NCBI RefSeq assembly: GCF_000308775.1
Contig: NZ_BAGJ01000135.1
Location: forward strand, 1 to 64,000
Length of the DNA: 64,000 nucleotides
Source: Nocardia testacea NBRC 100365
GTDB lineage: Bacteria; Actinomycetota; Actinomycetes; Mycobacteriales; Mycobacteriaceae
Direction: 5' to 3'
Position 1 is the stretch's first letter. The number at the start of each line of letters is the position of its first letter. Below the pieces are notes generated by a model. The model saw only the letters and a list, made by a program, of their open reading frames with translations. It was not told the origin of the DNA and searched no databases. The position numbers and the translations under genes were made by a program. Below are positions 1 through 13,600 of the stretch, piece after piece.

Positions 1-672
1 GACCGCGATCGGTGGCTGCCAGTCCGTCGGCCACTGATCTTCGCTCGCCACCGAAGTATGCTGGCTTCGCACCGAAACCAGATAGCCGGCCTCGGCCAAC
101 TGCTGATAAACCAAGCCAACGGTCTTTGTCGACACTCCGAAATATTCAGCGAGTTCCCGGCCGAACGGGAGCCGTTGCGCTTCTTCGAATGCGCCGGCGA
201 GAAGCGCTCGGTGCAACGCGGTGAGCAGCGCACCACCGAACGACACGCGCCGGCCACCCGCCGTCGCCTGCTCCATCAAAGAATCCGGATCCGAGGACCC
301 CGTGAGCTTGGTGACGAACTCCTCGACAGAAATCTTGACCGCGATCGGTGGCTGCCAATTCGTCGGCCACTGATCTTCGCTCGCCACCGAAGTATGCAGG
401 CCTCGGCCTGATACCAGATAGCCGGCCTCGGCCAACTGCCGATAAACCAAGCCGACGGTCTTTGTCGATTCCCCGAAGTATTCAGCGAGTTCCTGGAGAA
501 ACGGGAGCCGTTGCGCTTCTCGGAATGCGCCGGCGAGAAGCGCTCGATGCAACGCGGTCAGCAGCGCACCACCGAACGACACGCGCCGGCCACCCGCCGT
601 CGCCTGCTCCATCAAAGAATCCGGATCCGAGGACCCCGTGAGTTCGGTGACGAACTCCTCGACAGAAAGCTT
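1..672 (-). repeat. 336-bp tandem repeat (112 codons), two near-identical copies
   Basis: The sequence at 1-336 recurs at 337-672 with only scattered substitutions, and the repeat boundary sequence gaccgcgatcggtggctgcc begins again at 673 before a more diverged unit. The period is exactly 112 codons, one GntR module. Lower-similarity units follow to about 1630. This gradient of identity suggests expansion is active at the left end. Confidence 0.9.
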
Positions 673-1629
673 GACCGCGATCGGTGGCTGCCAGTCCGCC
701 GGCCACTGATCTTCGCTCGCCACAGCGGTACCCTTGACCTTGTCAGTGGCCAGAAAACCGACCTCGACCAGATTGCGATACGCCTGTGCGACGCGGTCTC
801 TCGGCATATCGAGGTACCCGGCGACTTCCCGGGCCGACGGAAAGAGCTCCCCCTCCTCGAACTCACCGGATACGATCGCATCGACCAGCACACTGTGCCA
901 ATCGCTCTGGGACGCCTGGTGCGCACGGAACTCCGGGCCGGCGGACCTCGTGATTTTGCGGAGGAACTCTTCAGGAGAGAGACGGAAAACAACCGGTGGT
1001 CTTCGATCGTTCGGCCATTGTTCCTCGCTCGCAACAAATGTACCCAGCGGAACGCGTACGACCAGGTAACCGTCTTCGACCAATTTGCGATACGCGTGTG
1101 CGACCCGGTCCTTCGGCATATCGAGGTATCCGGCGAGTTCCCGGGACGGAGGGAGGCGACAACCTTCCTCGAATGCGCCATCGATCAGCGCGCGGTGCAA
1201 CGTGGTGAGGAGAACGGTATGCCGTTCCCTTTCAGGCGCCTGGCGGAGGGCAGGATCCACCGCTGAAACCTTGTCGAGTCCGGCGACCAGCTCCTCCGGG
1301 GTCAACGGAGCTGTGGCATGGACGGAGGCACTCGGGATCGCGAGAAAGCGGGGCCGGTGCGGCCATTGGTCCTCGGGGGTCACAGTGGTGCCGCCGCCGC
1401 CGCGCGCCACCAGGTAGCCTTTTTCGGCCAGGTCCTGGTACGCCCGTGTGAGGCTACGTTCCGGTGCGTTCAAGTGTGCGGCGAGCTCCGCGGCCGAGGT
1501 GAGTTTCTCGCCCTCGTCGAATTTTCCGGCGTGCAGCGCTCTACGGAGGGCAGACGTCAATGCGGTCCGCCAGCCATGGCCGGCTGCAACGCTCTGGAGG
1601 TCGTCGGCGGACGAGCTTACCGCGAGCTT
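1..1629 (-). other. Array of at least five GntR-type HTH modules, continuing past the edge
   Basis: Residues 8612-9154 and beyond. Each unit has the winged-helix N-terminal GntR signature, such as RLPFGRELAEYFGVSTKTVG followed by LVYQQLAEAGYLVS, then a SEDQWP..WQPPIAVK linker and an EEFVTKLTGSSDPDSLMEQA segment. The last visible codons repeat the start of a further linker, so at least one more unit should lie left of the window. No effector-binding domain of any GntR subfamily is present. Confidence 0.8.
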
Positions 1630-4600
1630 GGCGACGAACTCCTCTGGCGCCGGACCTCTTTTTCTGGCGCCTGTGGTGGCTTCGCCGATATGCCGTAGGG
1701 CGTTTTCCGATCGAGGAATCTGCGCGACAGTGAACGCGGCATAAGGCAGATGTAGATCCGACGCGGGGCCATCGGGGTCGAGAAGACTACGGTATTGAAG
1801 AGGATGTCGGGTGGCGAGGTCGCGGAGACGCTCCTGCAGTTCGTGTCGCGGAACCAATCGAAGTGCTTGCCCATATGACCCACTGCGCAAGCGTTCGGGG
1901 AGCGCGGCGAGGACACGCTGGCGGAGTTGCTCGGTCCGGACATGGCTCTGGATGGTCCGTGCGGTGATGTGGGCGAGCTGCTGGCCGATTCGAGTGGCCG
2001 TGGCGTCGGTCAACAATTGTGTGGCGATAGCGAATGTCTCGTCGGTGATGTCAAGTGCCATCTGTCGCTGTTGTGCTGCGTCGAGCTCGATGACACCTCG
2101 TTCGACCGATTTTGCGACAGCCTGTCGTGCCCGTTGTAGCACTTGCTCGGCGAACTGGTCACGTAACGGCTGTGGGCCGGAACTCCGAGGGCGCGCGCCT
2201 ATGCGATCGCCGGTACCGGATTCCCGGCTGTCAACTCCTGTCAGGGTGCCGTCACCTTCCGGGCCGCCGGCCTTGTCGGCGCGCCCGCCGACGGGTTCAT
2301 CGGTAGCGGAGTACCGGGAAGACAGTCGGCCGCCGGCGCCACGGTTGCGCACTCCGCTCGCCCCGGGTTCACCCGGCGTATCCACATACACCAAGCTCGG
2401 GTCGAGGCCGCCCGGCCGCCATCGCCCTGAGCGGTCCTTCGACCGTGCAGGGGCGCCGTCGAGGCCGTGGCCGCCAGGATCGTCGAAGGACAAGTGGTCC
2501 GGCGGCAGCCCCGCCGTCGCTCCACCACCCCGCGGTGGACGCGCCGCCGACCCACCCCGCGCCGGCGCAGAATCAGCGGGCGGCTGCCTCTCCCCGGCAA
2601 CAGAAGCCGAGCCGAGAACCCGGTCGATCAAGCGAACAGCGGAAAAGGGCGCTTGCTCCGCCTCCGCGAACTCCGACGGTTGCAGCACCCCCGGATAGTC
2701 ACGCGCCAACCGCCGCAACCGCACCACGGCCTCGAACCCGGCGAACCGCACCCCCGCAGCAGGAGCACCGAACTCACTGGCCACCGCGGGTTTCACCACC
2801 GCGGCCAACGCCTCGACCAGACCACGCACCGCGCTCCGCTCCAACTCCCGGACCATGGACTCCGCGATACCCGACCGCGCCGCCGTCTCGGCGACCGACC
2901 GCAACTCCTCGAACCGCGCCAGGATCACCCGCTGCGCGGTCTCATCCAGCCGGCCGATCGCATCATTCAGCTCGTCGTTCGTCGCTGCGGCCAGCACTCG
3001 GCCATCCAGTCCCCAGGAGGCCTGGCGGTCATGGAACATGAAGGCGCACAACAACTCGCGGCGCAATAGAACGAAATCGCTCCGCTGGTACCCGAGCCGA
3101 TCAGCCGCCGCGAACACCTTCTGCCGCATCGCGGGACCCACACCGGGCGAACCGTTGAGCGCCCTGCTGACCCCGGCAGGACTTGTCTCGGCCGCCTCCG
3201 CCAGATCCGCGGTGGTGGATGGCCGGTGTGCACCGGCAGCCCAATGCCTCGCCACTGTCGCCAGGGGAAGCTTCGCGACAGACAACTGGGCAAAGTGCGC
3301 GAGCCGGTCGTGGACGGTTTTCTGGTCGACGCCTGTGCTTGTCGCTATCTTGCGGATGGGCCAGCCGTACCCGAAGTGCAGTCCCGCATACAGTGCCTCC
3401 GGCTCGGACAGATCCGGAAAATGCGGTATCGCAGGATCCGGGTCGCGAAGGGCGGCCCGCAGTAGCGCCAGGGCCCGCGACGCCGCACCGGCGGAGTCGT
3501 CCTCCTTCGGAACTATGCCGTGAACTCGGTTGATCAGGCGGACCGCCGAGAAGGGTGTTTGCTCCGCCGCCGCGAACTCCGACGGTTGCAGCGCCCCCGG
3601 GTAGTCGCGCGCCAACCGCCGCAACCGCACCACGGCCTCGAACCCGGCGAACCGCACCCCCGCAGCCGGAGCACCGGACTTCCCGACCACCGCCGGATCC
3701 ACAACCGCGGCCAACGCCTCGACCAGACCACGCACCGCGCTCCGCTCCAGCATCCGGACCATGGACTCCGGCATACCCGACCGCGCCGCCGTCTCGGCGA
3801 CCGACCGCAACTCCCCGAACCGCGATTCGATCACCTGCTGCTCGAGCAAACCCAGCCGACCGAACGCACCCTCCAGCTCCGACGTCGTCGCAGCGGTCAG
3901 CACTCGACCATCCAGTCCCCAGGACGCCTGACCGTCATGGAACATGAACGCACACAGCAACTCCCGGTGGTACCGGATCCGATCGGCCGCCGCGAGCACC
4001 TTCTGCCGAATCTCGGGGTCCACACCGGGAGAACCGTTGAGCGCATCGTCGGCCTCGGCGGGACTCGTCCCCGCCTCCCGCGCCAGATCCTCGATCGTAA
4101 AGGCGTGGTCCGGACGGGCATCCTGATAGCTCGCCACCATCTCCGAGGGAAGCTTGCCGACCGACAACTGGGCAATTCGCTCCAGCCCGTCGCGAACCGC
4201 GCTCTCGGTGTCGCCCGTGCTCGCCGCCACCTTGTCTATGGGCAAGTCGTACCCGAAATGCAATTCCGCATACCGTGACTCCGGCCCGGGCAGACTCACC
4301 AGATGCGGTATCACCAGATACGGGTCGCGGAGCAGGACCACCCGCAGCAAGGCCGGGGAGGGCGGCGCAGCATCCGAGTCGGAGCCGTCATGCGTTTGTT
4401 CCGATTTTTCCCCGAGCGCACCAGCCGGCTCCGTCAGCGGGGTATGAGTGGCATCGTCGAACTGGTCGAGTGCCGCGTCCGCCGGATACGAGTCGGGTTC
4501 TTCCGGTATCGCCGGAACGTCCTTGCCGACAGCCTTTGCCACAACGCGCAACAGCTGTGGAACGGCAGCGTGATCGAACTGCGGAAGATTCGCGCCGTCG

Positions 4601-7600
4601 GCCGGGCTGCCGCCCACCCAGAAATTCTGCCGCAACCACCGGTCATACCGCGTGCCGGCCAGCGCTGCCATTGCCTGGCGGGCGGCATCTGCCGGGATCG
4701 GTTCCATCAGCAGGCGGTATGCCGGGCTCGACTCCATCCCCTTGTGCTGCAGCACCGCGGCGACACCGGCGCACATATGGCGGAACACCATGCGGTCGAC
4801 TACGTCCCGAGCTATCGCGCGCAGCCATTTCTCGACATCCCGCACCGGCGCGTCGGGCCCATTCGGATCGAAAGCGAGATCGAAGACCTCCCGCAAGATC
4901 TGCTCGACCAGCTGCCGCTGATCGCGTCGGCCGGCCATCGCCCCTGTGACCAGCACAGCGATACCGCGGTAGAACCGCCGCCACAGTTGTTCTCTTGCCG
5001 TCTCGTCGCCGGCCCGCGCAGCCGGCAACAGCGCCAGTGGTCCCGCGGCGGCCGCTCGCTCCGAGGGGCCTTGGCCGGGTCGAGATCCGATCGGGCTGTC
5101 GACCGGTCTGCCGCCCACGGGCCCGCGTGGCCGCGTCTGCGGTCCCTCACGGGTGAACGCCGGGTCGATCCGGCCGTTCCCGAGCGCCCGGGCGACCTTT
5201 TTGGCCAGCGCCTCCTTCGAGCGGGCCCGCAGACCTCCCGCGAACATCCATGCCACTGCCTGGTCCGTATCCGCGGCACGATGGGTATGAGCGAGTTCGA
5301 ACCGGTTCAACCAGTTCGCCTCATGGTTCTCCCGCATCGGGACCTGGATCGCCACGCCGCCGACCACGATCTCGTGCGACGTGGTGGCGTGCGGGATATC
5401 CGCGGGTTTATCCCGCCAGCGTGCGCGTGGATGATGCTCCTCGGTGAGCATCCGGATCACGGCCGCACGCGCGCTGGTGTCGTCGACGTCCTCGGTGATG
5501 TCGATCCGCGCTTCCAGTTCCTCGAGGGTGGTCGAGGAACTGAACCCGCCGAGCGACTCCATCCAGGTGTCGAATCCGATCGGTCCCGCCGACCGGTCCG
5601 CGAGCAGGGCTTCGGCGTACGCCGTCATCAGCCGAGCGCCGATCTCGGCGTTGCTCGGGCGGTACTCCTTGCTCTGGATCTGGTAGTCGACTTCTCCGTC
5701 CGCACGCGGGCTGACCGTTATATAGGCGACGTTGTAGGGCGACGAGCGGGCCAACGCGCCGGCGAACTCCGCATGCTCGGCGACCAGCTCACGCCGGGCC
5801 CGCTCGTGCCGGCCCTGCGTGGCGACGATGAGCAGCGTGGGCTTCCTGCCGGGCTCGGCAGTCGGCACCAGCTTGGCATGGTCGGTGAGCCAGGTGCCCC
5901 CTTCATCCTTGCGATACCGATGCTCGTGGTGGCGGCGGGTTGCTTCGTCGTCGAGTACCCGCCGTGCGTCGTCGAGTTCGGCGACCACCGCATGGAGGCG
6001 GATGATCGCTTCGGCCCGCTTACGGACGGCCGCTGCGCGCTGTCGGTCCGCCGGTCCCAGCCGTTCGGCCAGTGGCCGTATGGGATCGTCGGCGGGGAGC
6101 CGGGCCGGGTCGTCGAGGATGGTCGCCGACAGGTCGGCCAACTGTGCCGGATCCGCTTCCCATGCCGCGGCCAAGGCACGCCACTCCTCGTCCACTGCCC
6201 GGCGCGCCTCCCGCAGCGTCGCCGAATCCGGCGGCACGCGAGCTTGGTCACTTGCTTCGCCCACCTGCACTCGCAGCAGCCGGATCCGGTCCTGTATCAA
6301 CCCGAAGTCCGCGACGGCCGGGCCGTTGTCGCCCAGCGCCGGCCGCGGCGGCATCGGCATCGGCTCTTCCGGATCGGGCTCGTGTCCGAGCACCCGCAGT
6401 TGCCGCAGAATCTGCGCCAACCGCGCCAGCTCGGCCTGATGGCGCCGGAGCTCGAGCCGTTTCCGTTCCTCGCCCTCGGGCAACGTCACCTGGTCCAGGC
6501 GGGTCAAATCGGTCCCTGCTCGGACAGCCAGCCGGTCGAGTTGTCCGTCGATGAATTCCCGTCGACGCGTGAGCTGCTCGAGCACCTCTGGGGAGCCGGG
6601 TGCACTCCCCGGCTCGGTCCGCGCTCCCCTGGGCATCAGACCGTGTCGTTTCATCAGCTCATCGCGTTCACGCTCCAGCCTGCCGATCCGGTCGGTGATA
6701 TCGGCCGCCGCGGCCTCCTCCTCGGCGGCGACCGGCCGCTCGGTGACTTCCACCCAGCCCTGGTCGGTCCACTGCACGCTCTGTCGTGCGATTTCGAGGT
6801 CGGCGCGTACCACCACTGCCCTGCCCGCGTCTCGATCGAGCTCGGTGAGTGCAGCCCGGCCCCAGTCGCTCCAGCCGGCACGAGCCAAGGCCGGACCGCA
6901 TGCCCGCAGCTGTTCGCCCAGGTCGTCGATCTGCGACCAGGACAAACCGTCGATGTCGAAAGACATCTCACGGCGCCCGTCGGTCTCGACAGTGCGCAAT
7001 TGCTCCCACAGCCGTCCCAGCGCCTCCGGCAGCACGGTGATGTCGAGATTCCCGAACGGCGATCGGTCGGTCCGGCGGTAGCCGGTGCCGTACTGCACGG
7101 GCTCACCCCGGCCGGGGCCGTAACACAACACGTCGGCCGTCCGACGGACCCGCTCCCCGGTCTCCGGGTCCCCCACTCTCGATGCCGAGGCGTACTGGGC
7201 GGCCAGCTCCGTCAGCTGCGCGCGGGTGTCCGCGGCCATCGTGTGTACGGCGGTTCCGGCCCCCGTGAAGACGAAACCCGCCACCTCCGAGAGATCCCCG
7301 GGTATGTCGGGCTGCATCTCCTTCAGCACAACGCCGTCGCGGTCGACGGCCACGATCCGACCGCGGATATTGGCCAGCGCGCCGATCTCAACGGCGGCAC
7401 CGGACAGCGCGACGGCCGCGCCGTCACCCATCGCCCGCACCACCCGGCATATCTGCTCGATGCCGCCGGTGAAGGTGCGCGGTTCGGCACCGAGCGCGGC
7501 GGCGACCGCGAATTCCGGGGCGCCGTGGTCGCCGCTGTTCGCGCCGAGCGGACGGATATCCGGGTTGCGGGTCAGCGCCATGGCCAGCGCTACGACCGCC

Positions 7601-10600
7601 GGACCGTGGAACCGGGCTCGGTCGGCCGGGCCGGGCTCGGACCGCGGCCGTCCCGCGAGCCCGGCGGCGATCTGCTCGTCCAGCTCCCGCAGCTGCCCGG
7701 CCAGCCGGTCGAGTTCGGCGGCGATCCGGACCAACTCCGGCAACCGCTCGGCGAGAGGGGCCGGCGCCGGGAGGTAGAAGCTACTCGGCTGCTCCGCGGG
7801 CGGGGCCGGGGTCTGCGCCATCCGGTCCAGTTGCTGCCGGCTCAGCGTATCCGGGTCCATACCGAGCCTTCGCGCCCAACTTCGGTATTCGGCGGTGATG
7901 ACGTACTGCATCAGCATCGCCGACGTCCGACGGGCGGCGAGCTCGGACAACCCGTACTGATGCTGCGCGGCGGTCGCGGTGTGCAGCCGAGCGACTTCCG
8001 CACCCCGCTGTCGCGCCGTGCCCGGGTCGAACAGGGGAATGCGGTCCCAGGACCCGCCGAGAGGGTGCACCGGTCGTTTGTCCGGCCCGAAGAAGACACC
8101 CTCCACCTTCGAACGGGAATCGTCCTCCGGAGCGAATTCCCGCAGCACTCCGGTGCTGCGTTCGATCTCCACGATCGTGCCATCGATATTCGACAGCACA
8201 TAGTGCCCCGCGTCCCCGCGGGACGTATCCGACACCAGCGCGACCGCGCCAGGGCCCAGTCGAAGCAACTCCCAGACCAGATACGTCTGCCCCGGATACC
8301 GCAGAACCCGGGCGCGCACGCTGTCGGCCAGATCGTCGGGGGCAGCGCCGAAATCGGGGTGATCGGGGCGGCGAACCCAGTCCGCACCGACCAGGTCGGC
8401 GACCGTTTGCAACGCCCCGACCAGGCTCGCGTGCCGTCCGAGATCGGCCTGTCGCGGGTCGGTCCCCACTGCCTCCACCAGCCGCGTCAGATCGCGGTCC
8501 GCCTCGGCCAACCGATCGCGCGCTTCGCGGTACTGCCGGGCGTCTTCCCGCTGCCGCGCGCGTTCACCGGGGTCGGCCTGCCGGTAGGACAGCCAGGACA
8601 AATCGTTTTCCGCGATGTCGTGATCGCGCCATCCGCTCACATCCTTGGTCTGGGCGTCCCAGTACCCATACCGCAGCAGCGCCGCGGTGTGCTCACGGCG
8701 CGCATCGGCCAACCGCGCGTAGAGCTGGTCGGTCGCGTCGGGATCCCGCAACCTTTCGGGCGTGTCCGCCGCCTGCTCGGCGCGCTCTTCCCGCAACTGG
8801 CGCCGGGCGATATCGGCGGCGAACAGAGCACCGGCCAACGGCACCGTCCGTTCCGGCCGGTGTGGGAGACCGCCGTCGAATCCGAGCGCGGGAAGGATAG
8901 GGCCGATCCGGTCGAATGGTGACGCGGCAGCGGGGTTGCGACCCCATTGCGCTTCGCGATCGTCGAATCCAGAACCCGGTTCCTCGGACCGTGGCCTCGC
9001 ACCGATGCTGTCGGAGCGCGGACGCCCTGTGGACTGGTCGGGGGGGTCGTCGGGGGACAACGATGGGAATGCCGTGGTGGCCTGGTTCGTGGGCGCAGCG
9101 AGGGAGCCGTCGGACAACTCTTCGACCAAGATCCGCCCGGACAGATCGATGTGCAACCGGCGCACCACGGCGCGGCCTCCCTGCCGACGGATATTCGCCG
9201 CCGCCTCGGTCGCCTCCCGGTAACCCTCCGCACGGGTGAAGAAAACGACGATATCGTCCCGGCCTTGCACGCCGTTCGACGACCGGGCGATCTCGGCGAT
9301 CGCCAACTGTTCCGCCGAAGCCAGGGCCTGCCGCAGTTCTGTGGCTATCGACGCCTCTGCCTCGTCGATCCGCCGCATATCCACTGTGGCGCCCCCGGTG
9401 CCGGTATTCCTCGGCTCGCCGAGACCCAGCACAGCCGCGCCGCCCTCGGCGCTCAGCTCGTCGCGCACCGCCTGCAGCCGCCGCATGCGCTCGTGGGCCA
9501 AATCGCCCACGTTCTGAATCCGTCGTGCCAGTTCACCGGTCGGGACATGATCAAATTCGGTGAAAATCACCCCGGACGGAGTGCCGGCCGAGCCGGTGGA
9601 GTCGGGGTCGACACCGAAGGACAGGCCGCGCTGCCGATCGACCAGTTGCGCGAACTCGTCCATCGTAAAAGCCACACCGTCGGGGCCCGTGGATGATTCC
9701 GGCCGGGCGCGCGCCGCATGCTGGGCGGCGTCCGGCTGCAAACGCCAGGCTCGCGCGAGCTTTGCCGCCGGGCCGTCGGCGTGAATCGACGGACGCGGAC
9801 GCGACGGTGCCGGAATCGGGCCGCGATCTGCGGCGCGCCGCAGCGCAACCTCGTTGCGGCGCTCGGCGTCGCGCCAGACTTCGACCGGTGAAAGCCCCCG
9901 CAGCAGCGCCTGCAGAGCATACGCGGGATGGGTGAAGTCCGCAGGTGCTGCGGCGCCGAAAGCGAGGCCGGCCTCGGCGATTGCTTCGGCCGGGTAAAGT
10001 ACGTCGCGGTCACCCAGGCTCGGCATCGGCCAGCCGTCGGGCCCGAGTGCGGTTTGCCTGTAACGGGCCATATCGCGCAGGATTGCGGCCTGTCGCCTCG
10101 GGTCCTGGGTGATCTGTTCGGACCACGATGCGAACAGTGCCGACAACGGATACTTTCCATTCGGATACGCGAGCTCGAGCCCGGACAGGTCGATGTCGAA
10201 TCCAGGCTTGTCCTTCGGCTGGCTCAGCCAGTGCTGGAACGCTTCGTAGATGTCATCGTCACGATTTCGCTTTTTCCTTGCTCTGGTGTAGCCGGGCAGT
10301 TGGTCCAGCCAGTCTTCGAAACTGGTCTCGGCGGATATTGCCGGGAAATCACCGAGGTTCGCCGAATCCTCATCGGTCCAGGTCCCGAACTCGGCGTTAC
10401 GGCGGGCACGCTCGGAGTGCTTCAGGCCCTCGAAATATGTCTGCAGGAACCCGAATGCCCTGGCTCTGCGTGTCTTCAGCTCGTCGGACCGATCAGCACC
10501 CGATACCGTACCGTCTCGATGGTGGGCAATTTCATGCCGCACCATCGCGTAGGTTCGGTCGCCGATCGGATCGAGCAGGTAATTCTCCCGCTTCACCCCG

Positions 10601-13600
10601 GCGGGTGCCTGCTCGGCTGTCGTGTTGCCGGTGATACTCGCCTCGTTGACGAAGATCGCACGTACATCGGGAGCGAATGAATGCCGCAAGGCCCTGCCGT
10701 CGACGGCCAGTGGCACAATGGCGATCACATCGAAGCCGACGTCACGTCCGGGGGACAACGACGCCAACAATGCTTTTCGTTCGGCAAGCGACGAGTCCAC
10801 GGTGATTCCGTGCTTGTACAGCTCGAGCATCTCGTCGTACTCGTCGATGATCGCGTTGCGGATCGACAGCGCGGAGGCAACCGGCACTTTTTCCAGGCCG
10901 ACCACCTCGATGCCGTAGGTGTCGAAGATCTCGTGGGCAATGGCGCGGGTGATGCCACGTGCCGTCAGCGGGTCGTAGTCCGGCAACCGGGTCTCGTGCG
11001 CAGCGTCGGTCGCGTCGTTGCCGGGCGCACTGGTTGGGTCGGTGTTACCCGACCACGGCGTGCCGTCCGGACGATGGTGTTCGGCTTGCGCATCGTCGGG
11101 TGTTCCGCTGTGCATGGGTCTGGCGCCGATGTGCCGCGATTGGCTGGTCCCTGGCTGGGACCGGGTGGGAGATGGTGTGGCGGTGTTGTCGTCATCGCCG
11201 GTCGCGCGCGACGCGGTCGGCATTCCGGGCAGGATGCCGGTACGAATGGCGACCGCCACGCTCTCCTGCCGGTTACGCACGCCCAGCTTCTGCCGAATGC
11301 CGGCGAGAGCCACATTCACCCTGCCGTAGGTCGTGTCGAGGTCTTTCGCGATGTCGGTGTTCGTCTGGCCGTTCGCGACCCGGTCGAGCAGGTCGACCTC
11401 GGCGGCGGTGAGGTCGGCACTGTCCCGGCTCATCGGGTGGATATCGGGGAGCATGCCGTTGCGCAGCGCGACCGCCACCATCGCCGCCCGGTTGTGCACC
11501 CGCAACTTGTTGCCGATTCGCGTCAGATACTCGTCCACCACGGTGGGCGACGGTCCGAGCGCCCGCGCGATGTCCTTGGTGGTCTCACCGTTCGCGACTC
11601 GGGTGAGTAGATCGATTTCGCGGGGGCTCAGGTACGGGACGGCGCTACCCTCGGCGTTCGGAGGGGCGAGTTCGACGTGTCCGGCGCGCACGGCGGCCAG
11701 CACGATCGCGGGCCGGTTGGGTACATCGAACCGGCGGCGGAGATCGGTCACCTGATCGTCCACCGCCGACGAGGTGATGTCGAGGTCTTGCGCTATGTCG
11801 TGGCTGGTGTCGCCGTTCGCGATCCGGATCAGCAACTGGAGCTCCCGGCTGGACGGCTCGATCATCGCGGTGGCAGGCGATCGGTCGCCGACCGGGACGG
11901 TACTGGCGAGCACTCCGGCGCTGAGCGCGAGATACACCAGTTCCGCCCCGTTGCGCGCGCCGAACCTGCGGTGTAGCTCGGTGCGGTAAATCCCGACGGT
12001 ACCCGGCGAAAGCCCTAGTTCCGTGCCGATTTGCTGGGACGTCATACCTGCGGCGATCAACTGGAGCACCATGAACTGGCGATTGGTCACCCCGCTGTCG
12101 GGAGGAGCGGTCGTGTCGATACCGCTGGGGTGTTTGTCCGCGGCCTCGAACTCGCGCCGGCCGGCCTGGAGTATCCGCTCGAGCGCACCGCGCTGCACCA
12201 CCGTGAGATTGCCTCCGTGCTGCGCAGCGGCAAGGGCCTCGGCAGCGTGGCCACGTTGCGTAGCGTTCATCTCGAACCAGCCGGTCACCAGATTGCCGGC
12301 GATGCCGTGCAACCATTCGAGCGGGGCGGCATCCTGAACCCGCCAGCGGTACTGGTCGGCGATATCGAACGCCAAGCGGTTGAGTCCCTGCGCTACGCGC
12401 ACCAATGGCCGTAGCGCGGGCGTGACGGCGGTCGCCGGAACGCCGAGATCGGCGAGCACCTTCGCGAATACGGCGCGTCCGTACTTCCCGCGCAGTTGCT
12501 CGAATGCGGCTTCATCGTTGCCCCGAGCGCGGTGTAAGAGGCTGTCGACCTCGGTGCGCGCGTCGTCGCCGAATGCGTCGTTCGTGGGCCGGGCGCCGAT
12601 GCTGCGCGGCCGACCGGTCCGATGTGGCCACGGGGTGGCAGCCGGGGTCGCGTTGTTGTCGCGATCGCCGGGCGTCCGGTCCGGTCGCGCACCGATCGCG
12701 TCGGTGGGTCCCTCGATCAGGACGGCGGTGAGATTGTCGTTGGTCTGTTTCGCGGTGATCGCGCCCTGGATGTATGCCTGGGCGGCGCCGAGCAGCGTGC
12801 CGGACCGGGTGAAATCCGCGGCGACCTTTCCGCCGACCGATTCGGCGGTGCTGCGGGGATTCGACGGGCTGCCGGCGAGATGTTTGATCGGTCCGTCGGT
12901 GAACAGGCCCACGATTCCGGGACCGGTGGGTTCGAACACCTGCGGCTGCGGTGGTTGCCACTCCCGCTTCCAGCCCTTACCGAGACCGGTGAGTGGTTTG
13001 TCCGCTTCGGGCCGGCCCATGGCCTCGCGTTCGGTGATGCCGAACATCTCCATGTACTGCTGGACGTATGTGTCGGGTTCCGTGAGTTCCCGGGAAGCGC
13101 TGTCGTCCAGACTGATCCACATCACCCGGACGTCGCCACGCGAGTCGGTGATGACCTGGGTGGGGGTAACCAGCGTCACCCCGACCGCTGCTTTGGGGGA
13201 GTCCAGGTCGCTGGTCCCGGCGAATTCTTCGGTATTGATCAGATCCAGCACTGCCTGCTGGGCGGCCTCGAGGGCCTCGCTGACCACTGCGACCGGATCC
13301 CATCCGGCGCCGGCCTCGGCCGCCGCCGCTCGCCGCGCCAGTACCTCGGCCGCCGCCGCCGATCCCGCCTGTGCCGCGAGCTCGCCGCCCTTCGAATGGG
13401 AGACACCATCGGTCACGACCGCGAGCGTCATCCGTTCACCCGCGACGGTCGCGGTCGCGAGGGCGAAGGCATCCTGATTACGCCGGTGACGTTCGTGTTC
13501 CGATCGGCCTCCGATATCGGTGACACCGGCGGCATGCCCCAGATCCAGCTCTTGTCGAGCACGACCATCGGTGCTCTGGGCCGTCGCGGCCGGAACGGCG

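Noticed and set aside
1..672. Tandem repeats at the left edge as a possible CRISPR or satellite
   Set aside because: The 336-bp period is an exact multiple of three, has no spacers, and encodes a GntR HTH module in frame.
4303..8922. A 1,539-codon rightward open frame, with others such as 15226-17841, 511-1266 and 12622-14037
   Set aside because: All lie antisense to the giant leftward gene. Their translations are low-complexity Arg/Ala/Gly/His-rich without domain motifs, which is expected opposite a GC-rich coding strand.
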